Counted from the stretch's first letter, positions 8,072-18,437 are shown. The stretch is DNA of 64,000 nt from Microbulbifer salipaludis (GCF_017303155.1 NZ_JAEKJR010000002.1:1736001-1800000), one strand, 5' to 3'. A program made the numbers and translations. The notes: a model not told the origin generated them from the letters alone.

Positions 8072-10244
8072 TCTCCCATACATTGTGAATCTTGGGGTTG
8101 CGCTGAAAGTCCTTGTCGAGCAGCTTCGCGGACAGGTTTTCTACCGCAAACGCCTCGAGCACTTCCCGATCCATCTTGAAGCTGCGCAGGTTGTTCGAAA
8201 ACAGCAAGGTGCCCCCGGGGGCCAGCAGAGCCATGCACTGCTGGATCAACTGCGCGTGGTCCCGTTGGATATCCAGTACACCGCGCATCTTTGCGGAGTT
8301 TGAAAAGGTCGGCGGGTCCAGAAAAATCACATCGTAGTGGCCGCGGCGATTCTGCTGTGCTGCCTCCAGCCACTGTAGGCAATCCGCCTCGATCAGCTGG
8401 TGCCGATAAGAATCCAAACCGTTCTGACGGAAATTGCGCTGCGCCCAGGCCTGATAGGTTTTGGATAAATCGACACTGGTGCTTTCCACACAACCACCGA
8501 TGCCCGCCTGCACCGTCGCGGTTGCCGTGTAGCAAAAAAGGTTCAGCAGTTTCTTGCCGCGGGCGATCTGTTTCAGGTACTGGCGCACCGGCCGGTGGTC
8601 CAGGAACAGTCCGGTATCCAGGTAGTCCCACAGGTTGATTTCCAACTGCGCACCGTACTCGTCGACCCAGAACGCCTGCGCACCCTCCCCCCGCTTCTGG
8701 TACTGACTGCCACTTTCTTTGTGCGAATGACGGCGACGCTCCTTGATGGAGACATTGCGCGCGGGCAAGTCCAGCACATGGCGCGTGGCACGCACCAGTT
8801 CGCTCAGACGCGCACGCGCCTTCTGCTCCGGAATACTCGCCGGTGCGCGGTACTCCTGTATATGGGCATAGGTTTGCCCTTCGATGGAGCGATACACATC
8901 AATCGCCGCGGAAAACTCCGGAAGGTCTGCATCGTAGAGCCGATAGTTTTCGACGCTGTTTTTACTCGCCCACTTTCCGGTGGTGCGCAGATTTTTTTGC
9001 AGGCGGTTTGCCACCATCTGTGCCTCGTCCGACAGACGCGGCTTGGCGCTGTCGCTGGAGTCACCATCCGCGCGCTGCTGGTGGATATCAAACAGCAGAA
9101 GCTGGCTCGGCAAGCTGCCATTGAACAGCTTGTATTGCTTGTGCGAACGCAACCCGGTGGCATGGCAGAGTTCCGGATTACCCGTGAAAATCGCCGCTTT
9201 CCAGCCGCCAAATTCCTGTTTCAACTGACAGCCCAGCTCGGCGTAGGTCTCCCGCAGCGCTTCCTGTTCACCCAGGCGCTCGCCATAGGGTGGATTGGTT
9301 ATCACCAGTCCGGGCTTGACCGGTCGGTGACTGGGTACCTTAAACGCAGCTACCGGGCGGCAACTCACACGCACGTGCTTGTCCAGCCCTGCGCGTGCAA
9401 TATTCGATTCCGCGGCAAACAGGACCTTCGCATCGGCGTCGTAGCCACGGATCTCCGGCAAGGATTTCTGCAAACCGGCTGACCGGCGCTCAAGCGCCTC
9501 TTCACGCAGTGGCAGCCACAGATCATTCTGGTGGTTGAGCCAGCGCTCAAACCCGAAGCTTTCGCGCATCAGTCCCGGCGCGATGTCCGCTGCCATGAGC
9601 GCGCCCTCCACGAGAAAAGTTCCGGAGCCACACATGGGATCGAGGAGCGCCCCACCCTCCTCGGCTATGGCCGGCCAGCCTGCGCGCACCAGCAACGCCG
9701 CTGCAAGGTTTTCCTTGAGTGGCGCGGCACCAATATGCGTGCGGTAGCCCCGGCGGTGCAGGCTGTCGCCACACAGGTCAATGGCGATTTCCAGAACATC
9801 ACGGTGCAGGCGCAGCATGACCGACAGATCGGGATCCCGCTTGTCCACATCCGGACGGGCGCCGGTCGCCTTGCGCAGGCGGTCGACGATGGCGTCTTTG
9901 GCCTTCTGCGCGCCAAACTGGCTATTGCGAATCTCGCGGTTGGTACCGGAGAACTGCACCCACAGAATCCCGGTGGGGCTGATATGCTCCTCCCACGGAA
10001 TATCGACAACCGCGCGGTAAAGCGCCTCGGCATCCTCCACCTTCGACTGCCCCAGATTGAGCAGTACGCGGTTTGCCATGCGACTCCACAGGCACACCCG
10101 GTACGCCATACTCAGGTCAGCGTGAAAGCGAACGGCGGCCGGCTGCTCGCGCTCCACCGCAGCCCCAAGTGCGCGCAGCTCATCGGCAAGTACGTTTTCC
10201 AGCCCCTTGGGGCAGGTGGCGGTAAAGGAATACTGGACAGTCAA
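8058..10244 (-). CDS. rlmKL: Bifunctional 23S rRNA methyltransferase RlmKL (m2G2445 / m7G2069)
   Basis: A 728-residue cytosolic fusion enzyme that methylates helix 74 of 23S rRNA. The N-terminal part is THUMP-like, followed by the RlmL methyltransferase with DPMCGSGTFLVEGAL and the N6/N2-type catalytic motif NPPYGERLG. The C-terminal RlmK domain has LNLFCYTATATVQAG as SAM-binding motif I and FLDPPTFSNS as the catalytic motif. Length equals the E. coli fusion (about 700). The start at 10244 gives MTVQYSFTATCPKGLE, the normal family beginning. It is convergent with the kinase gene and divergent from rmf, matching its usual company with uup, rmf and pyrD. Confidence 0.95.
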   Translation of the reverse strand: MTVQYSFTATCPKGLENVLADELRALGAAVEREQPAAVRFHADLSMAYRVCLWSRMANRVLLNLGQSKVEDAEALYRAVVDIPWEEHISPTGILWVQFSGTNREIRNSQFGAQKAKDAIVDRLRKATGARPDVDKRDPDLSVMLRLHRDVLEIAIDLCGDSLHRRGYRTHIGAAPLKENLAAALLVRAGWPAIAEEGGALLDPMCGSGTFLVEGALMAADIAPGLMRESFGFERWLNHQNDLWLPLREEALERRSAGLQKSLPEIRGYDADAKVLFAAESNIARAGLDKHVRVSCRPVAAFKVPSHRPVKPGLVITNPPYGERLGEQEALRETYAELGCQLKQEFGGWKAAIFTGNPELCHATGLRSHKQYKLFNGSLPSQLLLFDIHQQRADGDSSDSAKPRLSDEAQMVANRLQKNLRTTGKWASKNSVENYRLYDADLPEFSAAIDVYRSIEGQTYAHIQEYRAPASIPEQKARARLSELVRATRHVLDLPARNVSIKERRRHSHKESGSQYQKRGEGAQAFWVDEYGAQLEINLWDYLDTGLFLDHRPVRQYLKQIARGKKLLNLFCYTATATVQAGIGGCVESTSVDLSKTYQAWAQRNFRQNGLDSYRHQLIEADCLQWLEAAQQNRRGHYDVIFLDPPTFSNSAKMRGVLDIQRDHAQLIQQCMALLAPGGTLLFSNNLRSFKMDREVLEAFAVENLSAKLLDKDFQRNPKIHNVWEIKAP

Positions 10245-10649
10245 AAGATTAGTCTCTGTGAATAGTTGGCGATTTTGGCACGGTCAGACCGGGCAATCTG
10301 GACAGCCGGTGGCGTGGGTGCGCAAGGATACCGGAAAGACGCGGGGCATTCCGCAAATCCTGGCCTCACAACGCGAGTCACATCGCTGGCATTGCCCACT
10401 TTACTCTCATACCCCACATGAGCCACATAACCTACGCCGCTATACGGATTGTGCCTAACCGAGCCATTTTTCAGATGAATTGGTTCATTCCGGTGCCCAC
10501 CGCAATCTGGTTTACTCAAGGTCTTCCTGTCGGGCCATTCCCACAATAAGCTGAATTGTACGCAGGGGGAAAATCCTTGCTCCTGTTCAGCAGCATTCGT
10601 GAACACGAGTTCATAACAAGTTCGTCAAGATGTTCGAGGTACCCTATCT
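10245..10649. other. Intergenic control region between rlmKL and rmf
   Basis: 405 bp with no convincing gene between two divergent starts. It must hold the promoters of both rlmKL and rmf. A purine-rich GAGGT lies about 10 bases before the rmf ATG. I see no clear consensus promoter, repeat or stable RNA in it. Confidence 0.5.
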
Positions 10650-10853
10650 ATGAAACGCCAAAAACGTAATCCAAACGATAGAGCTTTCCACAAAGGTTAC
10701 GTTGCTGCTATGGAAGGCAGAAACCACGACAGCTGTCCTCATGAAACTCGATCACTTCATCAGGAGTGGGTTAACGGCTGGCGCCAGGGGCGACAGGATT
10801 ACTGGAGCGGCTTCGGTCGCGCGGCCGTTGCGCAGCGCATGGCCAACATGTAA
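10650..10853 (+). CDS. rmf: Ribosome modulation factor (100S hibernation factor)
   Basis: A 67-residue basic protein starting MKRQKRNPNDRAFHKGYVAA, with the conserved CP (residues ~31-32) and the WVNGWRQGRQDYWSG core. These match Rmf, which binds 70S ribosomes in stationary phase and dimerises them into inactive 100S particles. It is slightly longer than E. coli Rmf (55 residues), as is usual outside enterics. It is a single gene with its own strong terminator and lies next to pyrD and rlmKL as in relatives. Expression at slow growth is expected from the family but is not readable from the upstream sequence. Confidence 0.95.
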   Translation: MKRQKRNPNDRAFHKGYVAAMEGRNHDSCPHETRSLHQEWVNGWRQGRQDYWSGFGRAAVAQRMANM

Positions 10854-10926
10854 CGCCAAGGGACAAAACTCCAGCCATAACGCATCAACCTATATTCAGG
10901 TTCACACGGCGTACAGTAGCCGTTAA

Positions 10927-10956
10927 AAAAATCCCGGGACATGTCCCGGGATTTTT
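10927..10956. terminator. Bidirectional Rho-independent terminator between rmf and pyrD
   Basis: A perfect 30-bp palindrome centred at 10941/10942: a GC-rich TCCCGGGACATGTCCCGGGA core flanked by an A-run on the left and a T-run on the right. It can end transcription from both rmf (plus) and pyrD (minus), which converge here. Confidence 0.92.
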
Positions 10957-11003
10957 GCTCGACTCCAACTCGCCATGCGACGTCAACAAAGGGCACCGCA
11001 GCG

Positions 11004-12044
11004 CTACTTGTTCACCACCCGCCCTTTGTGCAGTTCGGCGATGGCCGCAGCCGCCTCGCGAATCACTTCCGGCCCACGATAAATAAAGCCAGAGTAAATC
11101 TGTACCGCAGTAGCGCCCGCGCGGATCTTGTCCGCGGCGGATTCTCCATCAAAAATCCCGCCCACACCGATGATCGGGATCTCGCCCTTCAGCGCGTCCG
11201 ACAGCTTGCGAATCACTTCGGTAGAGCGCTCGGTCAGGGGCCGTCCACTCAGCCCGCCTTCCTCACTGCCATGCGCCAGGTGTGCAACCGAGGACTTGTC
11301 GATGGTGGTATTGGTGGCAATCACCCCATCAATCTCGTGGTCACGCAACGCTTTCGCTACATGGCTAATGGCATCATCGTCCATATCTGGTGCAATTTTC
11401 ACCGCCAGTGGCACATAACGGTCGTGCTCTGCGGCGAGCGCGCCCTGCTTTTCTTTCAGCGCCTCAAGCAGACGGCTCAGGCTGTCGCCGAACTGCAGAT
11501 CACGCAGCCCCTTGGTGTTGGGCGAGGAAACATTGGCGGTGATGTAATCGGCGTGCGCGTAGACCTTGTCCATGCACAGGCAATAATCATCTGCGGCCTT
11601 CTCCACCGGGGTATCGAAGTTCTTGCCAACATTGATACCCAGCACACCGGAATAACGGCGGCGTTTCACCCGCTCCAGCAGGTAATCCACCCCTTCGTTG
11701 TTAAAGCCCATACGGTTGATGATCGCCTCAGCGTCCGGCAGCCGGAACACCCGCGGCTGCGGATTGCCCGGTTGTGGGCGCGGCGTGACCGTGCCCACCT
11801 CCACAAAACCGAAACCGAGGGCACCGAGGCCATTGAACGCCTGGGCGTTCTTGTCCAGGCCGGCGGCGAGGCCAACCGGGTTTGGCAGGGTCAGCCCCAT
11901 CAGCTCAACGGGATCATCCGGGATCTGGCGCGCAAACAGAGACATGAGCCCAAGGCGCTCGGCTGCGCCGATGGCGTCCATCGAGAGGTGGTGAGACCGC
12001 TCAGGGTCGAGCGCAAACAGGGCTTTGCGCAAATGTTGATACAT
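11004..12044 (-). CDS. pyrD: Dihydroorotate dehydrogenase (quinone), class 2
   Basis: Membrane-associated FMN enzyme of pyrimidine synthesis that oxidises dihydroorotate to orotate with quinone as acceptor. The 346-residue protein starts [19 protein letters not shown] (ATG 12044, preceded by AGGAAG); 13 further upstream codons are open but not family-like. The N-terminal helices form the quinone/membrane site of class 2 enzymes. The FMN and substrate motifs [30 protein letters not shown] (with the class 2 catalytic serine) and IPIIGVGGI are all present. It converges on rmf. Confidence 0.96.
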   Translation of the reverse strand: MYQHLRKALFALDPERSHHLSMDAIGAAERLGLMSLFARQIPDDPVELMGLTLPNPVGLAAGLDKNAQAFNGLGALGFGFVEVGTVTPRPQPGNPQPRVFRLPDAEAIINRMGFNNEGVDYLLERVKRRRYSGVLGINVGKNFDTPVEKAADDYCLCMDKVYAHADYITANVSSPNTKGLRDLQFGDSLSRLLEALKEKQGALAAEHDRYVPLAVKIAPDMDDDAISHVAKALRDHEIDGVIATNTTIDKSSVAHLAHGSEEGGLSGRPLTERSTEVIRKLSDALKGEIPIIGVGGIFDGESAADKIRAGATAVQIYSGFIYRGPEVIREAAAAIAELHKGRVVNK

Positions 12045-12186
12045 GAGCTTCCTTTTGGTTCGTGCCCGGGGGAGCGTCAACACACCCCCGGGCTTGCTGT
12101 ACTGGACTGACTCTACTGGGCTATTCCAGGCTGCGCACCACTCGACGCAGCCCTGAAGTCGGGCCAGCGGAGCGGGCGCGCCTATT

Positions 12187-12222
12187 GTACGGATTTCTGC
12201 ACAGATTTCTGTACGGATTTCC
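12187..12222. repeat. Three tandem copies of a 12-bp unit
   Basis: Three adjacent 12-mers: GTACGGATTTCT, GCACAGATTTCT and GTACGGATTTCC. They lie in the short gap between the gdhB stop and the pyrD start. Purpose unknown; probably slippage-derived. Confidence 0.7.
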
Positions 12223-12242
12223 TGCGCCCGTTGCCCGCCCGA

Positions 12243-15200
12243 TTAACCGCCAAGGGTCTCATAGTCGGCGGTGGCATTGGCGAGGTACATCAGTTCGCGC
12301 AGCGCCACCGTAAACATGGCGAAGTCGCCCTGGGGTGCCGACTTCAATTCCTTGATCAGGTTCTTCCAACGCTGAATCGGCTGCGCCATCAACGCGACCC
12401 AACGCTCCACCGCGGTTTCAATGTCCAGACCGTCGTCGCCCGCAAGACGCAAGATATGAATCGCCAGTCGAGCCAATTGGCTATCCAGGTCGTCCATGCT
12501 GGTTTCCCGGGCCTGAGACTGCCAGAAAGTCTCAGACGGCAGCGCAATGATCTGGTTGCCAAACCAGTACAGGCCGAGCTTGTCCGCCAGTGCGAAGTAG
12601 ACCTTGGCCACCTCTTCCACCGGCCGATCGCTGACGCGCGCCGAATCGGAAATTCCCAGTGCGGAAAACAGATACGTCGGCGATGCCGCCAGCAGTGCCA
12701 GAGGTTCCGGTACGTTCGCCGCCAACAGCGACTCCTGCCGCGACTGCCACTCGCGGAGCGGCTCGCCACTCAGGACCTCCGGCAATGCGCGGATGACCCG
12801 CTGTACCGGCTCCTGGAACAGGTCACGCTCCTGAGCGGGATCGAGGTCACCGCGGCGGTTGCGGATAAACCAGCGCGTTGCCCGGCGCACACGGCCGATC
12901 ATGGAATTCATCAACTGCAGCTGCAGCTCTGCGGGCACCTGGTAATCCAGCGCCGCCACGCTTTCCTGGAACTCGCGCATCAGATACACATCCCGCGCAC
13001 TGATATACGCAGACGCTATGGTGTCGATATCCGCACCGGTGGCACCACTGATACGGTGATAGAAGGTGATGCCCATGCTGTTGACCATCTCATTGGCCAC
13101 CTGCGTGGAAACAATCTCACGACGCAGCTGATGGTCGTACACCAGCGCCTTGTACCGGGCCACCAATGCGGGCGGGAATGCGGACTCCACCGCAGCCTGC
13201 ACATACTCGTTGTCGATGATGTGTGCGTGCAGCAACTCTTCCTTCAGTTTTACTTTCACATAGGAAATGAGCACCGATAGCTCGGGCCGCGTCAGATACT
13301 GCTTTTTGTTCTGGCGCTCATTCAGGGTTTCGTTATCCGGAATGAACTCCAGTGCGCGGCGCAGGCGCCCTTCGGATTCCAGTGCGTTGATAATACGGCG
13401 GTACTCGTCAAACCGGTCGCTGACCTGGTAGGAGGCAACACTCAGCGCGCTGGTCTGGTTGTAGTTGTTGTCGAGCACCAGCTCCGCCACCGACTCCGTC
13501 ATCTCCTCCAGCATCTGATTGCGCTGCTTCTCGGTCATATCGCCATTGGCGACCACCTTGTCCAGCAGAATCTTGATGTTTACCTCATGGTCGGAGCAGT
13601 CCACGCCGCCGGCATTGTCGATGAAATCGGTATTACACAGGCCACCATTCAGCGAGAACTCGATACGTCCGCGCTGGGTCATACCCAGGTTGCCGCCCTC
13701 ACCAAAGACTTTACAGCGCAGCTGGTTACCATTGACCCGCAGGTTATCGTTGGACTTGTCCCCCACCTGGGCATTGCTTTCACCAGTGCCTTTCACATAA
13801 GTGCCAATACCGCCATTCCAGATCAGGTCCACCGGTGCTTTGAGCATCGCACTGATCAGCTCGTTTGGCGTGAGCTGGTCTTCGGTAATGTCGAAGGCCT
13901 GCTTCATCTCCGACGTGATTTTGACCGACTTGGCGCGGCGCTCGAAGATGCCGCCACCCTTGGAGATCAGGCTCAGGTTGTAGTCTGTCCAGCTAGAGCG
14001 CGGCAGCTCGAACAGGCGCTTGCGCTCGATAAAGCTCGAGGACGCGTCCGGGTTCGGGTCGACAAAAATATGCAGGTGGTTAAATGCACCTTTGAGGCAA
14101 ATGTGTTCCGACAGCAGCATGCCGTTACCGAACACATCGCCGCCCATGTCGCCGATCCCGATGACCGAGAAATTTTCCGCCTGGACATTGACGCCCATCT
14201 CACGGAAGTGGCGCTGCACGGACACCCAGGCACCGCGCGCGGTAATGCCCATTTTCTTGTGGTCATAACCATTGCTGCCGCCGGAAGCAAAGGCATCGCC
14301 CAGCCAGAAGTCATAGTCGGCCGCGATACCGTTGGCGATGTCGGAGAAGGTCGCGGTGCCCTTGTCGGCAGCCACCACGAGATACGGGTCATCGGCGTCG
14401 CGACGGATCACGCGCTCCGGCGGTATCACCTCGCCGTCCTTCAGGTTATCGGTAATGTCCAGCAGCCCGCGGATAAACGTCTTGTAGCAGCTGATACCGG
14501 ATTCGATAAATGCTTCGCGGCTGTTGTCGACCGGCGGCTTGCGCACCACGAATCCGCCCTTGGCGCCGCTGGGAACGATCACCGCATTCTTTACGTTCTG
14601 GGCTTTTACCAGGCCCAGTACCTCGGTGCGGAAATCTTCCAGACGATCGGACCAGCGCAGGCCACCCCGGGCCACCTTGCCGCCGCGCAGGTGTACCCCT
14701 TCCACCTGGGGCGAGTACACGAAAATCTCAAATTCCGGGCGCGGTTCGGGAATATTCGGAATATCCCGCGGGCTGAACTTGATGGAAATGTAGTCTTTGG
14801 GCTGATCCTGCTCGTCCAGCTGGAAGAAGTTGGTGCGCAGGGTGCCGCGGATCAGGTCGAGATAGCGGCGAATGACCTGGTCTTCGTTCAGGTTATCCAC
14901 GGCGTCGAGGCCATCGTGAATCTTGCTGATCAGGCGCTCTACCCGCGACTGGTCCTGGCGGTCCGCCGAATTGATGCGCGGGTCGAACATGGCCCGGAAC
15001 AAGGCCACCAGGTTGCGGGTAATCTCCACGTGATTGGCCAGGGTCGCCGCAATGTAGGACTGGCTGGCACTGAATTTGGTCTGCTTCAGGTAGCGGGCAT
15101 AAGCGCGCAGCATGGTGACTTCACGCCAGTTGAGCCGCGCCGCGAGCACCAGGCGGTTGAACGAATCGCTCTCCGCCACCCCATCCCAGATCGCGGCAAA

Positions 15201-17129
15201 GGCGTCCTGGAACAGTGAGCGGGACGCCTGCGCGTCAATGCGCGTGGGCAAGCCGAACTCCAGGCGGAACTCGTGCATCCACACATCCTGCTGTCCCTTG
15301 GGGCGGATGGTATAGGGGAATTCCCCCATGACGCGCAGCCCGAGGTTCTCCAGTACCGGAATCACATCGGAAAGGGTCAGCCCACCGCCCACATTGAACA
15401 CCTTGAAGCGCAGGCTCCCCGGCTCGGCACCCACCGGCTGGTAAAAACTCATGGCCACCCGGTTGCTTTCATTCAATTCCTGAATAGAGCTCACATCCTG
15501 TACGGCAATGCGCGGCTCAAAGTCCTCGCGGTAGCCCGCCGGGAACGCCTGGCCAAAAATGCTGGTCAGGCGGCTGCCCACCTCTTCACCGTGGGTCTCG
15601 ATCAGTGATCTCTGAAATACATCTTCCCAGCTGCGGGTAATATCCACGATTTGCGCCTCCAGTCGCGCTACATCAAATTCCACCGGCACATTGCGGTCAA
15701 CACGGAACACCAGGTGTACCCGGGCCAGAATCGATTCGGAAAAATAGGTGGTGAAGTCACAGTCGAGCGCGTTAATGGTGCGCGCGATACGATCACTGAT
15801 CCGCTCGCGGATCTCACTGTTGAACTGGTCCCGCGGCACATACACCAGGGCACTGACAAACTTGCCGAAGGGGTCCTTGCGCATAAACAGGCGCAGCCGC
15901 GCGCGCTCGTTCATGGCGAGCACACCGAGGGTTGTCTCGAATAGCTCGGAGGTACTGCTCTGAAACAGCTCGTCGCGAGGGAAGGTGTCGAGGATACGCT
16001 TCAACGCCTTGCCATCGTGGCTGTTCGGCGCAAGGCCACTCTGCTCGATCACCGACGCCAGTTTGCGACGGATAATGGGTATTTTTGACGGACTCTCGGT
16101 GTATACCGGCGAGGTATACAGTCCCATAAAGGCGGATTCACCAATTACCTCACCGGCGGCATCGTAACGCTTGATGCTGACGTAGTCCGAATAGGCAGCG
16201 CGGTGTACCCGGGATTTGACCGAGGACTTGGCAAACGTCAGGAAATTGGGGCCCTGATAAAATCGCTGCTTGCCCTCATTGAAGGCATATTCCGGCGTCG
16301 GTTCCGCCGGCTGCTGCAGGTTTTTGAAGATCCCCAGGCGGCGACCTTCCACCTCGCACAGCACTTTTTTGTCGCCTTGCTGGGCGAACTCGTACTCGCG
16401 GTAGCCGAGGAAGGTGAAGTTGCCGTCGCGCATCCACTGCAGAAACGCGCTGGCCTCTTCCAGATTGGCGTCGTTATCCGCCAACACCGCATGCAGCTGG
16501 TCTTCCATGGCCGCGCAGGTGTCCAGCATAGGCACATAATCGTCCACCGCCAGGGCCACATCGCCCAGGGTATCCTTGAGGTCGCGTGCCAGCTCTGATG
16601 CGTGGGAAGCGGACGTGTCGAGATTGATTTCCACATAGATCAGCGCCTCGGCGCTGACCGCTGGATCGTCCTGACGGCGGTCCTCCTCCTGGCTGGCCGG
16701 GGCGAGCAGCCGCAGCAGGCGCCCATCGTCTCCCCGCTGCAGTTGCATCACGGTGCTCTTGATGGAGTGGATGACCGTGTTGTGGCGGTTGATCTCCATA
16801 CGCACAGAGTCCACCAGAAACGGCATGTCCCGCTGCAATACACACACCACGGTATGGGAACACTCCCAGCCGTGCTCTTCCAGACGCGGGTTAAACACCC
16901 GGATCTTGGGGGCGCCCTGGGCGCGCTGCTGGATAAAGTCCCAGCTGGTATAAATGCACCCGTACACATCCGCCAGGCGCCGCCCCGCCAGATCTTCCAG
17001 CGGGTACTGATTCAGGAACTGGGCAGCAAAGGCCGCCACCGGGCCCGCCTTGTCGCCCAGCTTCTTTTCTATGAGACCGCTGACCTGTGCCAGCAGCTCT
17101 TCCCGGCTGTCGGTAATGACCGTCGCCAT
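12243..17129 (-). CDS. gdhB: NAD-dependent glutamate dehydrogenase, large 180-kDa type
   Basis: A 1628-residue cytosolic enzyme that oxidatively deaminates glutamate to 2-oxoglutarate using NAD+. The length and regions match the large bacterial NAD-GDH class: a long N-terminal regulatory part, then the catalytic domain with KVARGGLRWSDR, VPSGAKGGFVV (substrate lysine region), VAADKGTATFSD and GIGDMGGDVFGNGML (dinucleotide site), and a long C-terminal helical part. Start: ATG 17129 (MATVITDSREELLAQ) with AGGAAG upstream; 14 more codons are open but lack a ribosome site. It is divergent from moxR, the same neighbour as in Pseudomonas. Confidence 0.96.
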   Translation of the reverse strand: MATVITDSREELLAQVSGLIEKKLGDKAGPVAAFAAQFLNQYPLEDLAGRRLADVYGCIYTSWDFIQQRAQGAPKIRVFNPRLEEHGWECSHTVVCVLQRDMPFLVDSVRMEINRHNTVIHSIKSTVMQLQRGDDGRLLRLLAPASQEEDRRQDDPAVSAEALIYVEINLDTSASHASELARDLKDTLGDVALAVDDYVPMLDTCAAMEDQLHAVLADNDANLEEASAFLQWMRDGNFTFLGYREYEFAQQGDKKVLCEVEGRRLGIFKNLQQPAEPTPEYAFNEGKQRFYQGPNFLTFAKSSVKSRVHRAAYSDYVSIKRYDAAGEVIGESAFMGLYTSPVYTESPSKIPIIRRKLASVIEQSGLAPNSHDGKALKRILDTFPRDELFQSSTSELFETTLGVLAMNERARLRLFMRKDPFGKFVSALVYVPRDQFNSEIRERISDRIARTINALDCDFTTYFSESILARVHLVFRVDRNVPVEFDVARLEAQIVDITRSWEDVFQRSLIETHGEEVGSRLTSIFGQAFPAGYREDFEPRIAVQDVSSIQELNESNRVAMSFYQPVGAEPGSLRFKVFNVGGGLTLSDVIPVLENLGLRVMGEFPYTIRPKGQQDVWMHEFRLEFGLPTRIDAQASRSLFQDAFAAIWDGVAESDSFNRLVLAARLNWREVTMLRAYARYLKQTKFSASQSYIAATLANHVEITRNLVALFRAMFDPRINSADRQDQSRVERLISKIHDGLDAVDNLNEDQVIRRYLDLIRGTLRTNFFQLDEQDQPKDYISIKFSPRDIPNIPEPRPEFEIFVYSPQVEGVHLRGGKVARGGLRWSDRLEDFRTEVLGLVKAQNVKNAVIVPSGAKGGFVVRKPPVDNSREAFIESGISCYKTFIRGLLDITDNLKDGEVIPPERVIRRDADDPYLVVAADKGTATFSDIANGIAADYDFWLGDAFASGGSNGYDHKKMGITARGAWVSVQRHFREMGVNVQAENFSVIGIGDMGGDVFGNGMLLSEHICLKGAFNHLHIFVDPNPDASSSFIERKRLFELPRSSWTDYNLSLISKGGGIFERRAKSVKITSEMKQAFDITEDQLTPNELISAMLKAPVDLIWNGGIGTYVKGTGESNAQVGDKSNDNLRVNGNQLRCKVFGEGGNLGMTQRGRIEFSLNGGLCNTDFIDNAGGVDCSDHEVNIKILLDKVVANGDMTEKQRNQMLEEMTESVAELVLDNNYNQTSALSVASYQVSDRFDEYRRIINALESEGRLRRALEFIPDNETLNERQNKKQYLTRPELSVLISYVKVKLKEELLHAHIIDNEYVQAAVESAFPPALVARYKALVYDHQLRREIVSTQVANEMVNSMGITFYHRISGATGADIDTIASAYISARDVYLMREFQESVAALDYQVPAELQLQLMNSMIGRVRRATRWFIRNRRGDLDPAQERDLFQEPVQRVIRALPEVLSGEPLREWQSRQESLLAANVPEPLALLAASPTYLFSALGISDSARVSDRPVEEVAKVYFALADKLGLYWFGNQIIALPSETFWQSQARETSMDDLDSQLARLAIHILRLAGDDGLDIETAVERWVALMAQPIQRWKNLIKELKSAPQGDFAMFTVALRELMYLANATADYETLGG

Positions 17130-17266
17130 ATTCACGTGCTTCCTCCCATCAACGCACGACCGCCATCGCACGCAAGAATGCTACATTTGCTGAATCAAGG
17201 TAGAACAAAACGTCAGAATAATTGTCTACTCTGCCGCCTTTTGGGTGCCCGGGTGAGGGCTGGCGG

Positions 17267-17294
17267 TTGCCTATCGGCACATCGCCGCTAAAAT
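17267..17294 (+). promoter_or_regulatory. Candidate sigma70 promoter for the moxR-bat operon
   Basis: TTGCCT (17267-17272) and TAAAAT (17289-17294) with a 16-bp spacer, about 107 bp before the moxR ATG. It is the best-matching pair in the 229-bp gdhB-moxR gap, but unsupported by any other signal. Confidence 0.35.
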
Positions 17295-17400
17295 CAACCA
17301 ACCCGCGAAAACCGGACAAGTAGCTATATATAAAGATGATAGATAGCCACCCGCCCCGGGCAGCGTATTGAAACAGGAAATTGGCAAAAGAAGTGACGAT

Positions 17401-18360
17401 ATGGACACACGCCAGCAGATAAAAATTCTGGGTGATTGGCTGGAGCAGCAGATTATTGGCCAGGAGGTTCTGGTCAATCGAATTCTCATAGGACTCCTCG
17501 CCGATGGACACCTTCTCGTGGAGGGCGCACCGGGCCTTGCCAAGACCAAAGCCATCAAGACCCTGGCCGACGCCATCGAGGGCGACTTCCACCGGGTGCA
17601 GTTCACTCCGGACCTGTTGCCCTCGGACATCACCGGCACGGATATCTACCGGCCGGAAACCGGCGAATTCCAGTTCCAGCCCGGGCCAGTGTTTCATAAC
17701 CTGATCCTCGCGGATGAAATCAACCGCGCGCCCGCTAAGGTGCAGTCTGCCTTGTTGGAAGCGATGGCGGAACGCCAGATCAGTGTGGGGCGTAAAACCT
17801 ACTCCCTGCCGGACCTGTTCCTGGTGATGGCCACCCAGAACCCGATCGAGCAGGAAGGCACCTATCCGCTGCCCGAAGCCCAGCTGGACCGCTTCCTGAT
17901 GCAGGTCAACCTCAGCTACCCGGATGCCGAAGCGGAAACAAAAATCCTGAAACTGGCGCGTGCCGAGGCAAGCCACGGCGAGGGCCGCCCGCAAGCGGTC
18001 ATCAGTCAGGAAACCATCTTCGCCGCGCGCCAGGAAATTCTCGACCTGACCATGGTGGAGGCGGTAGAAACCTATATTGTGCAGCTGGTGATTGGCACCC
18101 GCGAGCCCCAGCGCTACGACGACGAGCTGGCCTCCTGGCTCGATTTCGGTGCCAGCCCCCGGGCCACCATTGCCCTCGACCGCTGCGCACGCGCCTACGC
18201 GTGGCTTGCCGGGCGCGATTACGTGACCCCGGACGACGTCATGGCCATTGCCCCAGACGTGCTGCGCCATCGCCTGCTGCTGAGTTTCGAGGCGGAAGCA
18301 GCCGGTGCCAGCGCCGACCAGGTGATCCACCGCCTGCTGCAGCAGGTTCCGGCGATTTAA
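17401..18360 (+). CDS. MoxR-family AAA+ ATPase
   Basis: A 319-residue AAA+ chaperone-like ATPase. Walker A is GAPGLAKTKAI (from about residue 42), Walker B/sensor region LADEINRAPAKVQSALLEAM, and the sensor-1 stretch VMATQNPIEQEGTYPLPEAQ is highly characteristic of MoxR. The ATG at 17401 is the family start; a TTG 33 bp upstream adds an unlikely extension. It is the first of six co-directional genes (MoxR, DUF58, DUF4381, two VWA proteins, BatD). In other bacteria MoxR ATPases act with VWA-domain partners in metal/cofactor insertion or envelope-stress tolerance; the client here is unknown. Confidence 0.93.
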   Translation: MDTRQQIKILGDWLEQQIIGQEVLVNRILIGLLADGHLLVEGAPGLAKTKAIKTLADAIEGDFHRVQFTPDLLPSDITGTDIYRPETGEFQFQPGPVFHNLILADEINRAPAKVQSALLEAMAERQISVGRKTYSLPDLFLVMATQNPIEQEGTYPLPEAQLDRFLMQVNLSYPDAEAETKILKLARAEASHGEGRPQAVISQETIFAARQEILDLTMVEAVETYIVQLVIGTREPQRYDDELASWLDFGASPRATIALDRCARAYAWLAGRDYVTPDDVMAIAPDVLRHRLLLSFEAEAAGASADQVIHRLLQQVPAI

Positions 18361-18368
18361 CCCTTGGT

Positions 18369-18437
18369 GGATGCGCTGCGCTTATCCACCCTACATACGA
18401 AGGCACAAGCCGTAGGGTAGATAAGCGCAGCGCATCT
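18369..18437. repeat. REP-like palindromic element
   Basis: Two 26-bp arms (18369-18394 and 18412-18437) are inverted copies with 24 of 26 positions matching, separated by a 17-bp loop. The arm core GATAAGCGCAGCGCAT next to GTAGGGT is a motif I recognise as a widespread intergenic repeat of gammaproteobacteria. It sits in the 122-bp gap between moxR and the DUF58 gene and could fold as a large hairpin in the operon mRNA. Confidence 0.75.

Noticed and set aside
13587..15218. Open frame of 543 codons on the plus strand opposite the glutamate dehydrogenase gene
   Set aside because: It is the antisense shadow of the well-supported gdhB; its translation shows no domain, start signal or family motif, and such frames are common in GC-rich genes.
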